From: Liolophura sinensis
Taxonomy: Eukaryota; Mollusca; Polyplacophora; Chitonida; Chitonidae
Direction of reading: 5' to 3'
Assembly (NCBI RefSeq): GCF_032854445.1
Contig: NC_088305.1
Span: 5,001 to 69,000, forward strand
DNA: 64,000 bases
This document shows positions 45,390-57,816 of the stretch, piece by piece (position 1 is the stretch's first letter; each line of letters opens with the position of its first letter). The notes beneath the pieces were generated by a model. It saw only the letters and a program-made list of their open reading frames with translations, was not told where the DNA came from and ran no database searches. The position numbers were made by a program, and so were the translations under genes.

Positions 45390-46008
45390 CATTGTGACTG
45401 GAAACCCCTATACTGTATATGTACCCTGGAAAACCCTACATTCTACCTGTACCCTGGATCCCCAAATGTCCCATTGTGACTGGAAACCCCTATATTGTAC
45501 ATGTACCCTGGATCCCCAAATGTCCCATTGTGACTGGAAACCCTATATTGTACATGTACCCTGGATCCCCAAATGTCCCATTGTGACTGGAAACCTCTAT
45601 ATTGTACAATGTACCCTGGATCCCCAAATGTCCCATTGTGACTGGAAACCTCTATATTGTACATGTACCCTGGATCCCCAAATGTCCCATGTGACTGGAA
45701 ACCTCTATATTGTACATGTACCCTGGATCCCCAAATGTCCCATTGTGACTGGAAACCCTTATACTGCACATGTACCCTGGATCCCCAAATGTCCCATTGT
45801 GACTGGAAACCACTATATTGTACATGTACCCTGGATCCCCAAATGTCATATTGTGACTGGAAACCCCTATATTGCACATGTATTCAGGATCCTCAAATGT
45901 CCCCATTGTGACTGGAAACCCTATATTGTACATGTACCCTGGATCCCCAAATGTCCCATTGTGACTGGAAACCCCTACATTCTACATGTACCCTGGATCC
46001 CCAATTGT
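45390..46008. repeat. 54-bp satellite, about 11 units
   Basis: The unit resembles aatgtcccattgtgactgga, then aacccctatattgtacatgt, then accctggatcccca. It has 18 codons, so chance frames are open on both strands. Confidence 0.92.
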
Positions 46009-47148
46009 CACATATGTGCCAGATGTATCACATGTCACATGTTCAGATTTCATCTTTTAACATAATTACAAAGTGTGACAGTAGGTCAGCTTAAAGTCTC
46101 AGGCATGTTGGCTCTCCCAAAGTTATAACACAAAGGCCTACATTTGTACCTCTAGGGCCCAATGCCTGGGAAGCTGTTACTTATTGACCCATATCCCTTT
46201 GTGCAAAATCGACAAGGATTGCATTGCAAGGAGTCCTGAGATTTCAGATGCCCAAAGATGCCTTTGTAATGCTTTTTGGACCATTCAAAGCAGTTTCAGT
46301 CATGAGGTGCAAATTGTTGTAGCCATATGTCCAAATCAAGATTTCATCAGCAGCAATCAATGTTACAATTGCATGTAAGAGACCATGCCCTTTTTTCATT
46401 CAATTACTCAAATTCAACAAATTGATAGCACTGCGTGAATGGAATGCAATACATATCCTTGAAGATCCCTCCCCCTCCCCCCAAACCATTTGCGCAGAGA
46501 TGATTCCACACAATTCTGCAGCTTTTGTTGAGCTTCAGAATATGTATATATTTCTTCCTGCATGTATACAGTTTCTATATTCACAAGAACATCAGAGGCA
46601 CATATTGGTATTAGGTAACAGTAACAAATGGGGTACATTTTCCTAAGCAACCTGGTCCCAAGCTGACCTGACTATAGAACCGATGCAACGAGGGAGTCCT
46701 ACGTTCCCAGACTGTCCACTAAACATCATCGCAAAGGCAGAAATGAACGGCAGACCAGAGCTCTGAACTGAATTACAAACACACATGTACACTTCATTGT
46801 TGTCAGCCCGTTACTGGGTCCCTTGTAACAAACTACCCTTTACTGTTGCCAGCTCACTACTCAATCCCTCATAACAAATACACATGTACACTTTACTGTT
46901 GCCAGCCGGTTACTGGATCCTTTGTAACAAGTACCGGAATCAGATCTGCTGATATGTGGTGTCTGTCTTACAACCGCTGCATACAAAGTACACCCCTTCC
47001 TGAAAATACAGACAGATTCATGGATTCATAGGTTGTCTGGCTGACACAAAGGGTTACAAAACTTCACACATAAAATGGCTACAATTATGTGAGTAAAACA
47101 AATGAGTATGGCTTTACATGCCACATCAGTGCTTTTCACTGGGCATTA
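46009..47148. other. no gene seen
   Basis: Two or three loose copies of a block with gttactgg and cttgtaaca lie at about 46770-46935. The missing last exon of gene B could lie between 39.6 and 48.3 kb but I could not recognise it. Confidence 0.4.
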
Positions 47149-47370
47149 TATTTATTTATTTATTTATTTTTTTACTTGATTGGTGTTTTCAGCTGTACCT
47201 CTTGGTGGGAGGAAAATGAGGGAAACTCACAGCCATCTGCAGGTTGCTGTCTGATACTCCCAAGTACAACCAGACAGGAAGTCTGCATGAAGTGGATTTA
47301 ACCTAATGGTGATCGCATTGGTGAGAGACTCCTGGGTCATTGTACTGTACTAGCATGCTAACCCCTCAGG
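47149..47370 (-). repeat. tRNA-SINE family 1, internally deleted copy
   Basis: The SINE sense strand is minus. The tail is shortened. Centre and tRNA-like part (gcattggtgagagactcctg) are present up to gcatgctaacccc. Confidence 0.8.
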
Positions 47371-47429
47371 CATGCATTTCTCAGACATTGCATGTAATAC
47401 ATAAATTGTGGCCAACATATATGCATACA

Positions 47430-48175
47430 CCAATAGGCAAAGAACAAAATACTCATAGACATGTACAAATACAACCATACCCACATGCCCCAATACACTG
47501 ACAGACAAACATGTATACAAAGTCACCAAGACCCACATATATAAATACACCTCACAGACACATATATAAATATACCTCACAGACGCATATATAAATACAC
47601 CCCACATGCACATATATAAATACACCTCACTATGCACATATATAAATACACCTCACATGCTCATATATAAATACACCTCAGACAAATATATAAATACACC
47701 TCACATGCTCATATATAAATACACCTCAGACAAATATATAAATACACCTCACACACATATATAAATAGACCTCACACACATATATACACACCTCACATGC
47801 ACATACATAGAACATAGATACATACATAGAAACCTCATACATAAATATACCTCACAGACACATACATAAATACACCTCACCGACACATATATAAATACAC
47901 CTCACATACACATACATAAATAGGCCAAGACTCGTATACGCATAAAATATACCAAAACTCATGTACACATAAATACACAAATGCATACATGTACATGTTT
48001 ATAAGTACACAAATACTCACATACATGTACAGAAATACACAGTATTAATTAATTAATAATTATTAAATACTAACAAGTATTCACAAACATGTATAGTAAT
48101 ACACCAATACTCAAATATATCTTTAAAATACACTTATTCTCACATACATGTATAGAAATAGCTTGTATTACATAC
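47430..48175. repeat. degenerate repeat rich in acatatataaatacacct
   Basis: Irregular units of about 20 bp occur, with frequent variation, grading into ca/ta-rich sequence. Confidence 0.8.
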
Positions 48176-48351
48176 TTGTAAATTTCCTTGAGAAAGATAT
48201 TCTCTATGTTACATCAACAGGTAATGAACTGATTTAGAAGAAAACTTACAAAAACATGTATTGAAGAAAGTTGGCCCAGTTGACCACATGTACAGGGCTG
48301 GCACATTCCAGACATTGTACAGGGTACCCGCACTATGACAAAGGCTCTTAC

Positions 48352-48478
48352 CTTCACCAGTAAAGGAAAGTCTAACCAGAACTCTCTGTTAGGAATCATT
48401 TCTGCCCCCTGTGCACCTCGTGCTATCCTCAGGAAGAGCACCCCTCCAACCAAGTAAATCACCAAAAACACGAAAAAC
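48352..48478 (-). CDS. MRH-lectin gene B, transmembrane/cytoplasmic exon
   Basis: The exon lies between acceptor tgttcctcttacag and donor gtaagag on the minus strand. It is 127 bp, with exactly the length and phases of the gene A exon at 27294-27420. It encodes FFVFLVIYLVGGVLFL, completing a membrane helix, then a cytosolic segment with EMIPNREFW and LLVK. Of 42 codons, 22 encode the same residue as gene A, so the two genes are paralogues in the same orientation. Joined to the exon at 60453-60529, the split codon gives Leu and the helix reads through in frame. Confidence 0.82.
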
Positions 48479-48798
48479 CTGTAAGAGGAACAGACAGAAC
48501 AAATGATTACAAGGAGCATCCCCACAAAACACCTGTTGGATGATATCACCAAAGGTGTTACAGTACATGCGTGTTTGGTGAAAGTACGACGTGCTAATTA
48601 TCCCAAGAATAGAATTGCAGACCATGGGATTGGAACAGCATGTTTCCCTCCACCCATCAACCTTTTCAACCGCATCCATGTGTAGAAGTCAAATATTCTG
48701 GAGTAAAACATAAAACACCAATGGGCCTCCCTTTGTAGTTTGCAATGGCACCAAGGTCTATGGGATCATTACTCTTACCTGTCTCTTTCTTTCCCAGC

Positions 48799-48972
48799 AG
48801 GCTGCAAGAAGGTCACAATATGACTGCAAGAAGGTCACAATATAACTGCAAGGAGGTCACAATATGACTGCAAGGAGGTCACAATATGACTGCAAGGAGG
48901 TCACAATATAACTGCAAGAAGGTCACAATATGACTGCAAGAAGGTCACAATATGACTGCAAGGAGGTCACAA
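48799..48972. repeat. 22-bp minisatellite, 8 units
   Basis: Units like gactgcaagaaggtcacaat with at, alternating aagaagg and aaggagg. It lies in an intron of gene B. Confidence 0.93.
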
Positions 48973-49223
48973 TAAAACCAAGAACAATGCCAACATGACA
49001 CAACAATCTGCCTTGACTTAAACTGCACAAGCATCATGCAAGATAACATGAAATTTGGGATACCCATTAAATTAATAAATTTTACAGTGTTTTTAGAGTA
49101 ACTTACTGATATGACACTAGTCCACACTACAAGAGGAGTGGCTAAGAGATACATCATTCCACAGGTTCTGTTCTCCACTGGTGACAACATGAACGTGCAT
49201 AGTACTTGCAATACCAGTTTTTA

Positions 49224-52200
49224 CACCCAGCGAAAGTTAGCAACTATTTACTTACCCCGGTTCCCTTATCCTAAAATAGGTGTCGACTAGTCGCTTATTT
49301 AACAGTGTAAGCCTCCGCGCATTTGCACTTGATAGCCGATTTTTCTGGCCGTCTTTTCATAGAAGGAAAGTTAAATATGCATTATTGTCCGCCAGTTACA
49401 CGAGCCAATTAGCTTCAGTAATGAAATACACCCAAAATGTATGGCTTAATCCAGAGATCTAATATGCCGAGTGTGAATGGTTCTGGTGACAATTTTACAA
49501 TTTCCAAAGCTTTCAAAGACATTTTGCACGTGAGGCTTTCAATACGTCAGCGCTACCTTGGTCATCTTGTAAAATTCACTCTCATGGTCATGCTGGTCAC
49601 TGTCCTCTACGAGAAATATTCTTGAGTAAATCAATAAAAACCTGCGCATATAGGCCCTGACATGACCCTCATATACAGAGAATGTCAGACGATCAAAAAA
49701 CACAGTGTAAATGGCTATGGAAACAAAAAGGCTATATCTCTTCAAAGATCCTACAGTATGTTGTCCACACCTGTGGAACTTAATGACCATACAGGCCACC
49801 AAATGACCGGGACATGCAGTAAAACATTAACATCTAAAATGAACAATGGAAATTGCTCTTGTGACAAAATCTCCATTTGTCCTGCCCCAGAAAGACATTG
49901 TGTATCAGAAGGATTCAATAATAAACTTCCATGCAATTTTTATTCAGTAAAAATGGGGTCTTCGTGTTCTGTATGACACTTAATTACGGTCACCCACCTT
50001 AATTGTCTTATCCATACCTGTGGGAAAATGGTTATGTAATTGCATTAATTTCTTTTGCGTTCGCCCCTAATGATTATTAAATCTGCTCAAAGGTCCTCTG
50101 CAGTGAGCAATCAATCCAACAAAAGGTCAATAAAACAGGCTTTTCCTGTCTGTATAGACCCCTAATAACCCACATCTGCAAGAAAAAAATGAACTCTAAT
50201 ATGTACGACTTATGTGATTCTGGTGACAGCAGTCACTTGTGCCATTCTAGGGAGACATTGTGCACTTAGAATAATTAATACATCCAATTTGTATTGGGAA
50301 AATATGGGGTTTTCATGTTTTCCATGACCCTTAATTAGGACCACCCACCTTGATCGCCCTACACATACCTACGCAAGAAATGACTATTAAATCTGTTCAA
50401 GGTCCTCTGTTGTGCACGCAAGACCAAATAGAGGTCAATAAAATGGGTTCTTCCTGTCTGTATATACCCCAAAATGACCCACAGATAAACACCAAAAGGA
50501 TAACGTTTGATAAGTATGATGTAAAAGGTTCTGGTGACAAAACCATTATTTGTGACGATTTAGAAAGGCATTGCGCACTTAGAAGAATCAATATATCAAT
50601 GTTCCATCTAATTTGTATTGGGTAAATATGAGGTTTTCCATGTTCCACTGCATATTTTGGCACACAATATCTTCCTAAAGCAGCACATATACCTGTTTTG
50701 ACACTGCAACCATTCAAATTGTACAAATCAGACATTAATGTTAGATCTCACATTCACCCAATTAAAACTGGATAGATCATTCATCTATTCTATCCTTCTG
50801 GTACACAATGTCTTTCTAGAGTGGCACAAATACCTGTTTTGACACTGGGACCATTCAGATTGTACATATCAGACATTAATGTTAGATCTCACATTCACCC
50901 AATTAAAACTACATAGATCATTCATCTATTCTATCCTTCTGGTACACAATGTCCTTCTAGAGTGGCACAAATACCTGTTTTGACACTGGAACCATTCAGA
51001 TTTTACATATCAGACATAAATGTTAGATCTCACATTCACCCTACTAAACCTGGATAGATCATTCATCTATTCTATCCTTCTGGTACACAATGTCCTTCTA
51101 GAGTGGCACAAATACCTGTTTTGACACTGGAACCATTCAGATTTTACATATCAGACATTAATGTTACATCTCACATTCACCCTACTAAAACTGGATAGAT
51201 CATTCATCTATTCTATCCTTCTGGTACACAATGTCCTTCTAGAGTGGCACAAATACCTGTTTTGACACTGGAACCATTCAGATTTTACATATCAGACGTT
51301 AATGTTAGATCTCGCATTCATCCAATTAAAACTACATAGATTGTTCATCTATTCTATCCTTCTGGTACACAATGTCCTTCTAGAGTGGCACAAATACCTG
51401 TTTTGACACTGGAACCATTCAGATTTTACATATCAGACGTTAATGTTAGATCTCACATTCATCCAATTAAAACTGGATAGATCATTCATCTATTCTATCC
51501 TTCTGGTACACAATGTATTTCTAGAGCAGCACAAATACCTGTTTTGACACTGGAACCTTTCAGATTGTACATATCAGACATTAATGTTAGATCTCACATT
51601 CATCCAATTAAAACTGGATAGATCATTCATCTATTCTATCCTTCTGGTACACAATGTCTTTCCAGAGTGGCACAAATACCTGTTTGGACACTGGAACCAT
51701 TCAGATTTTACATATCTGACGTTAATGTTAGATCTCACATTCATCCAATTAAAACTGGATAGATCATTCATCTATTCTATCCTTCTGGTACACAATGTAT
51801 TTCTAGAGCAGCACAAATACCTGTTTTGACACTGGGACCATTCAGATTTTACATATCAGACATTAATGTTACATCTCAGGTTCACCCAATTAAAACTGGA
51901 TAGATCATTCATCTATTCTATCCTTCTGGTACACAATGTCCTTCTAGAGTGGCACAAATACCTGTTTTGACACTGGAACCATTCAGATTTTACATATCAG
52001 ACGTTAATGTTAGATCTCACATTCACCCTACTAAAACTGGATAGATCATTCATCTATTCTATCCTTCTGGTACACAATGTCTTTCTAGAACGGCACAAAT
52101 GCCCGTTTTGATGTTGGAACCATTCAGATTGTACATATCAGACGTTAATGTTAGATCTCACATTCATCCAATTAAAACTGGATAGATCATTCATCTATTC

Positions 52201-54864
52201 TATCCTTCTGGTACCCAATGTCTTTCTAGAGTGGCACAAATACCTGTTTTGACACTGGAACCATTCAGATTGTACATATCAGATGTTAATGTTACATCTC
52301 ATATTCACCCTACTAAAACTGGATAGATCGTTCATCTATTCTATCCTTCTGGTACCCAATGTCTTTCTAGAGTGGCACAAATACCTGTTTTGACACTGCA
52401 ACCATTCAGATTGTACATATCAGACGTTAATGTTAGATCTCACATTCATCCAATTAAAACTGGATAGATCATTCATCTATTCTATCCTTTTGGTACCCAA
52501 TGTCTTTCTAGAGTGGCACAAATGCCTGTTTTGACGCTGGAACCATTCAGATTGTACATATCAGACGTTAATGTTAGATCTCACATTCATCCAATTAAAA
52601 CTGGATAGATCGTTCATCTATTCTATCCTTCTGGTACCCAATGTCTTTCTAGAGTGGCACAAATACCTGTTTTGACACTGGAACCATTCAGATTGTACAT
52701 ATCAGACGTTAATGTTAGATCTCACATTCACCCTACTAAAACTGGATAGATCATTCATCTATTCTATCCTTCTGGTACACAATGTCTTTCTAGAGTGGCA
52801 CAAATGCCTGTTTTGACACTGGAACCATTCAGATTGTACATATCAGACGTTAATTTTAGATCTCACATTCATCCAATTAAAACTGGATAGATCATTCATC
52901 TATTCTATCCTTCTGGTACACAATGTCTTTCTGGAGTGGCACAAATACCTGTTTTGACACTGGGACCATTCAGATTTTACATATCAGACGTTAATGTTAA
53001 ATCTCACATTTATCCAATTAAAACTGGATAGATCGTTCATCTATTCTCTCCTTCTGGTACCCAATGTCTTTCTAGAGTGGCACAAATACCTGTTTTGACA
53101 CTGGAACCATTCAGATTTTACATATCAGACATTAATGTTAGATCTCACATTCACCCTACTAAAACTGGATAGATCATTCATCTATTCTATCCTTCTGGTA
53201 CACAATGTCCTTCTAAAGTGGCACAAATACCTGTTTTGACACTGGAACCATTCAGATTTTACATATCACACATTATTGTTAGATCTCACATTCACCCTAC
53301 TAAAACTGGATAGATCGTTCATCTATTCTATCCTTCTGGTACACAATGTCCTTCTAGAGTGGCACAAATACCTGTTCTGACACTGGGACCATTCAGATTT
53401 TACATATCAGACGTTAATGTTAGATCTCACATTCATCCAATTAAAACTGGATAGATCGTTCATCTATTCTATCCTTCTGGTACACAATGTATTTCTAGAG
53501 CAGCACAAATACCTGTTTTGACACTGGGACCATTCAGATTTTACATATCAGACGTTAATGTTACATCTCAGGTTTACCCAATTAAAACTGAATAGATCGT
53601 TCATCTATTCTATCCTTCTGGTACACAATGTATTTCTAGATCAGCACAAATACCTGTTTTGACACTGGAACCATTCAGATTGTACATATCAGACATTAAT
53701 GTTACATCTCAGGTTTACCCAATTAAAACTGAATAGATCGTTCATCTATTCTATCCTTCTGGTACACAATGTCTTTCTAGAGTGGCACAAATACCTGTTT
53801 TGACACTGGGACCATTCAGATTTTACATATCAGACGTTAATGTTAGATCTCACATTCATCCAATTAAAACTGGATAGATCGTTCATCTATTCTATCCTTC
53901 TGGTACACAATGTCCTTCTAGAGTAGCACAAATACCTGTTTTGACACTGGGACCATTCAGATTCTACATATCAGACATTAATGTTACATCTCAGGTTCAC
54001 CCAATTAAAACTGGATAGATCATTCATCTATTCTATCCTTCTGGTACACAATGTCTTTCTAGAGTGGCACAAATGCCTGTTTTGACACTGGAACCATTCA
54101 GATTTTACATATCAGACGTTAATGTTAGATCTCGCATTCATCCAATTAAAACTGGATAGATCGTTCATCTATTCTATCCTTCTGGTACCCAATGTCTTTC
54201 TAGAGTGGCACAAATGGCGTTTTTGTCACAAGAGCCTTTTTCCTCTCAGGCCTCAGCATTAGACGTTCATGTTTCCCTGCATATCTGGGTCATTTCTGGG
54301 TTTTTACTGACAGGAAGATCCCATTTCACTGGCATGAACTTGGCTATGAGTGCATGAGGACCTTTGAACAGATTTTACAGCCTCATAGAGCGGCACAAAA
54401 GAAACTAATGCAATATCATAGCCATTTCTTCACGGGTAAGTACAGGACGATCAACTTAGGTGGCCTTAATCAAGCGTCAGAGAAAACATAGAAGACCTTA
54501 TATTTACCCACTAAAATTGGATGGAACATTCATATATTTAATGTCCCAGGACATACTGTCTCTCTAGAGCGGCGCAAATGGTAGTTTTGTCACCAGAATC
54601 ATTTACATTGTACGTCTTAGAATCAAATCTTTTGCTGTATATGTGGGAGAAATAGACAGACAGACACGCACACATGCATGCGGGCGAACTGTTTGACAGA
54701 CAGATAGATGGATAGACAAAGGTTGAACAGGGGGACAAGCTGAAATCCTTATGCCACTCCAGAATATCTGTACAAACATATACCAAACGTGCATAAAACG
54801 TTCTGAAGCCCCTTCTACAATGAGGAAACGGGAATAAGTAACCAGTCGCTAACTTCCGCTTTAT
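49224..54864. mobile_element. foldback-like element with internal 141-bp satellite
   Basis: The ends are imperfect inverted repeats of about 45 bp (49224-49268 and 54820-54864; cores agcgaaagttagcaac and gtcgctaacttccgct). Inside, divergent units containing ttctggtgacaa lie in one orientation in the left arm (near 49480, 49850, 50215 and 50520). The same unit in the opposite orientation forms a long satellite (50655-54215). A further inverted pair links about 50290-50490 with 54215-54490. No transposase frame was found, so the element would be non-autonomous. It lies within an intron of gene B. Confidence 0.6.
50655..54215. repeat. 141-bp satellite, about 25 units
   Basis: The landmark acctgttttgacactgg recurs every 141 bp. 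The unit includes an imperfect palindrome, ggatagatcattcatctatt followed by ctatcc. Units differ at few positions. Alternating variants (cttt or cctt, aatt or ctac) suggest local copying. Confidence 0.96.
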
Positions 54865-54942
54865 GTTTTAACCCTTCATGCGGAATGACGACCCTATTAG
54901 CACTTCCATTTCTTGTGAGGGGGAGAGATGAATGTAATTCTG

Positions 54943-55343
54943 TGTGTTTTAGGGTGTAAAGTCTTTTCTTTTCTTTGCTGCCAATCTGCCATTTTTGGTG
55001 TACAGGTGCACGCTTGGTATCACAATGATGGAAATTGTATAATCTTTAGACAGGTATGAGTGTTAATGATGAAAGTTTGAAATTCTGGACACAAGGAGAC
55101 AGGTGGTGATGAGGCTGTGAGTGACATCTCCTGGGCGTTTCTCGGCACCCCTCCCCGCTTACGGCATAGAAAGGTCCAGATTTCGACATTCAACCCATGT
55201 CAAGATTTTTTATGGCTTCTTTCTCACAGGCTGGGTCAGGAGTGCACCAAAGCTTATTGGCCAAGAAATGTTTGGAACTGAGCTACAGCGCTAAACATTA
55301 ACATTGTCGGTTATGGAAAATTTATGGGGGTCTGAGGCCATGT
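54943..55343 (+). repeat. dispersed repeat X, copy 2
   Basis: Second copy of the repeat at 38235-38572, with about 55 extra bases near 55040-55095. Both copies stop at gtctgaggccat. The family is not recognised. Confidence 0.85.
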
Positions 55344-55980
55344 ACACCAAGGGGAGACAATTTCACCACTAATAAAAAAAAAACACAATGCATGATTTCC
55401 CTACTTATCTCCCCTTGGCCAACAACCTAACAAGTTTAAAAACCGTTTAAATCTTTAGCTCCACTCACACACAAAGTTGTCATAAGTATTATCTGTAAAC
55501 AATGTGTTTGCTTTCACAGTTATAACAAATCAGAAATAAATGCCTGAGCTTCTGCCATGGGGAATGATCGCAAATGTTTAAAAAAAAATTACTGAATAAC
55601 GCAATTACAATTAGATCATTTAATGGGTGAACTGAGCAAATAAGCAGCATTGTCCATGCAATATATTCAACATCTTTACTTCATTGCATAGCTTTTCTGA
55701 TAAAAAAAAGATCATATACTGACTTGGTAAAGCCACCTATCACTGGTATTATCATAAGACCACACTATTATATGATATTTGTAATAACCTATCACCTCAA
55801 TATGTCCAAAAGCCATTCAGTTTTATATCTAATATTCAACTTTAGAGTTTGCGTTCTGAGTCTTCTATAAAACGACTTACTTGCCACATCTAAGGAAGCA
55901 ACTTTTTGGACCAGGTTTGTTCAGAAAGTCAGCTATGGAATTCATCAGAAAGTGATTTATCAAGGCTGAATCTACCCTAC
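55344..55980. other. gene B intron, no gene seen
   Basis: A short inverted pair, ccaaggggagac near 55348 and tctccccttgg near 55408, flanks about 50 bp and may be a tiny element. The rest is AT-rich. Confidence 0.4.
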
Positions 55981-55984
55981 TGGT

Positions 55985-56332
55985 TACCGGCCCCGATAGC
56001 ACAGTTGGTACAGTGGTAGATCCAGGGTCAATCCTGGGTCGAGTCACACCTAAGACCTTTAAAGAGGAAGTTGTAACTTCCTCTCTTGGCATTCAGCATG
56101 AAGGGGATAGCTCAACTACAAGTTGACCCGTATCAGTATAATGGCTCGAGCGGGGCGGCTTACTTGCCTTCAGTAAGGCATCTCAGTGAAGCAGCACTAG
56201 ATAAGAGCTGTGCAAATCCGTCCTGCAGCAAGAAGGCACATTTCATGCACTCTACAGATTCCTTCGTCATCATATGACTGAAAATCATTAAGTACAATGG
56301 TTAACAGTTTACCAAGCACTCACTCACTCACT
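55985..56332 (+). repeat. tRNA-SINE family 2, full-length copy
   Basis: The sense strand is +. The head has an A-box-like tagcacagttggtacagtgg and a B-box-like gggtcgagtcac. The body is about 200 bp. The 3' end has cttcgtcatcatatgactga, then aaatcattaagtac, then a (actc)n tail. The head differs from SINE family 1, while the tail motif is of the same LINE-like type. Confidence 0.75.
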
Positions 56333-57548
56333 CCATACTGGTAGGTTGTTTTTAATAGCTATTTTATGTCAAACTGTTGGGAAATATATAACCAACTGCA
56401 ATGTGTCTAATAAATGTCTCATCTTGTAAATCCGGTAAGTAATATGGTCACAGAGCATCAGCGATGGAACATCCTCAGTGCAACACTGTGCTTGTATGCA
56501 GGTCAATACATACAATACAACATATTGTTTAACCATGATTCTAATACACAACACAGGAATTCAGTAATTTAGGGTATTTACTCTGCACACACCCAATCAA
56601 CGCCGGAACATCCCTCTCATGCTGTTGTGCTTTATATGTGAGCACACCCTTTTCCCCAATACATGCAGTCCTATTTGAAATGCCAACCCTAACATTTTCT
56701 TTGACATTACTTTCTCTATTATTGGACGCCAACGTTCAGGGTATGACATAAGCTACGCCTGAACTATATACAGACAAGCTAAAATGAAGTGAGCTTCAGG
56801 AGAAAGACCGGAGAAAAACTGTCTCTAGAACCCTAGAAATATATTTTTGTCAAATGAACTGCATGGTGGGCTGTATGGCAAGGATTTCTGGCACCACCTG
56901 AGCTTTTTGCTCACCTTACAAATAGCAAGGAGACGTATTCTGAATGGGTGAATCAGGTGCTTGCGGTGCCAGTGTTCAGTTCGTACGGTTGCAATGGCCA
57001 CCCATAGTACACAGACAGCCAATCATTACTAGCGATTTGCATATCAAAGAAAAGGAAGTCTTACCTGATAGCTCAACACTGTGCTCAGCTATTCACAGGT
57101 TCAATTTAATTTGTGTCGGCCTTATGATAAACATTCATGCATCTGCAATGCACTAATGTTCAATTTAATTTACACTGTGGTAAAACATGCAAGACCACAC
57201 AAAGCAACCCAGTGACGACAAAGTTTGTTCTTTACAATAGCTAATAATGTCAGCTGTCTCAGTCAGTGTAATATAATTCAAGAAAAAAAGAAGTAAAATC
57301 AAACCACAGTTACATGTACACTCATAGTCAGTTTAGACATCCATACTCGGGGTAGGGTGAACTACATGCTTTTCAAACAAATTTAAATGTTCCAAATTTC
57401 TGGTAAACACTGCATCTGCAAATAAACATATTCAAAGCATTTTTTCCAGCATCAGTGTAGATTAATTAACAAGTCGCTTCACAAAATGGAGATTATTGTC
57501 ACAGTGTCCCATGTTTTAGGTTGAAAAACAGTAAGATCAAATTAGATT
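56333..57548. other. gene B intron, no feature seen
   Basis: Short chance frames only, with no repeat or exon recognised. Confidence 0.4.
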
Positions 57549-57816
57549 CTTTTTTTTTTTTTTTTTGATTGGTGTTTTACGCCGTACTCAGGAATATTTC
57601 ACTTATACGACGGCGGCCAGCATTATGGTGGGTGGAAACCGGGCATAGCCCGGGGGAAACCCACGACCATCCGTAGGTTGCTGGCAGACCTTCTCACTTA
57701 CAGCCGGAGAGGAAGCCAGCATGAGCTGGACTTGAACTCACAGCAACCGCATTGGTGAGAGGCTCCTGGGTCATTACGCTGCGCTAGCGCGCTAACCGAC
57801 TGAGCCACGGAGGCCC
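57549..57816 (-). repeat. tRNA-SINE family 1, best full-length copy
   Basis: The SINE sense strand is minus. The head starts ggggcctccgtggctcagtc with the A box at 57807-57787 and a B-box-like gagttcaagtcc at 57739-57728. The spacing suggests a tRNA with a long variable arm (Leu or Ser type). The conserved centre follows, with ctgccagcaacctacggatg and accataatgctggccgccgt. The tail tgaaatattcctgagtacgg with cgtaaaacaccaatc ends in a run of A. Confidence 0.93.

Noticed and set aside
49107-49177. Possible 71-bp minus-strand exon with donor gtaagt
   Set aside because: The acceptor is weak, the peptide (MMYLLATPLVVW) matches no family I know, and it does not fit the phases of gene B.
57700-57816. 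Possible tRNA gene with A and B boxes
   Set aside because: It is the tRNA-like head of a SINE that recurs in many copies; the stems of a functional tRNA are not maintained.
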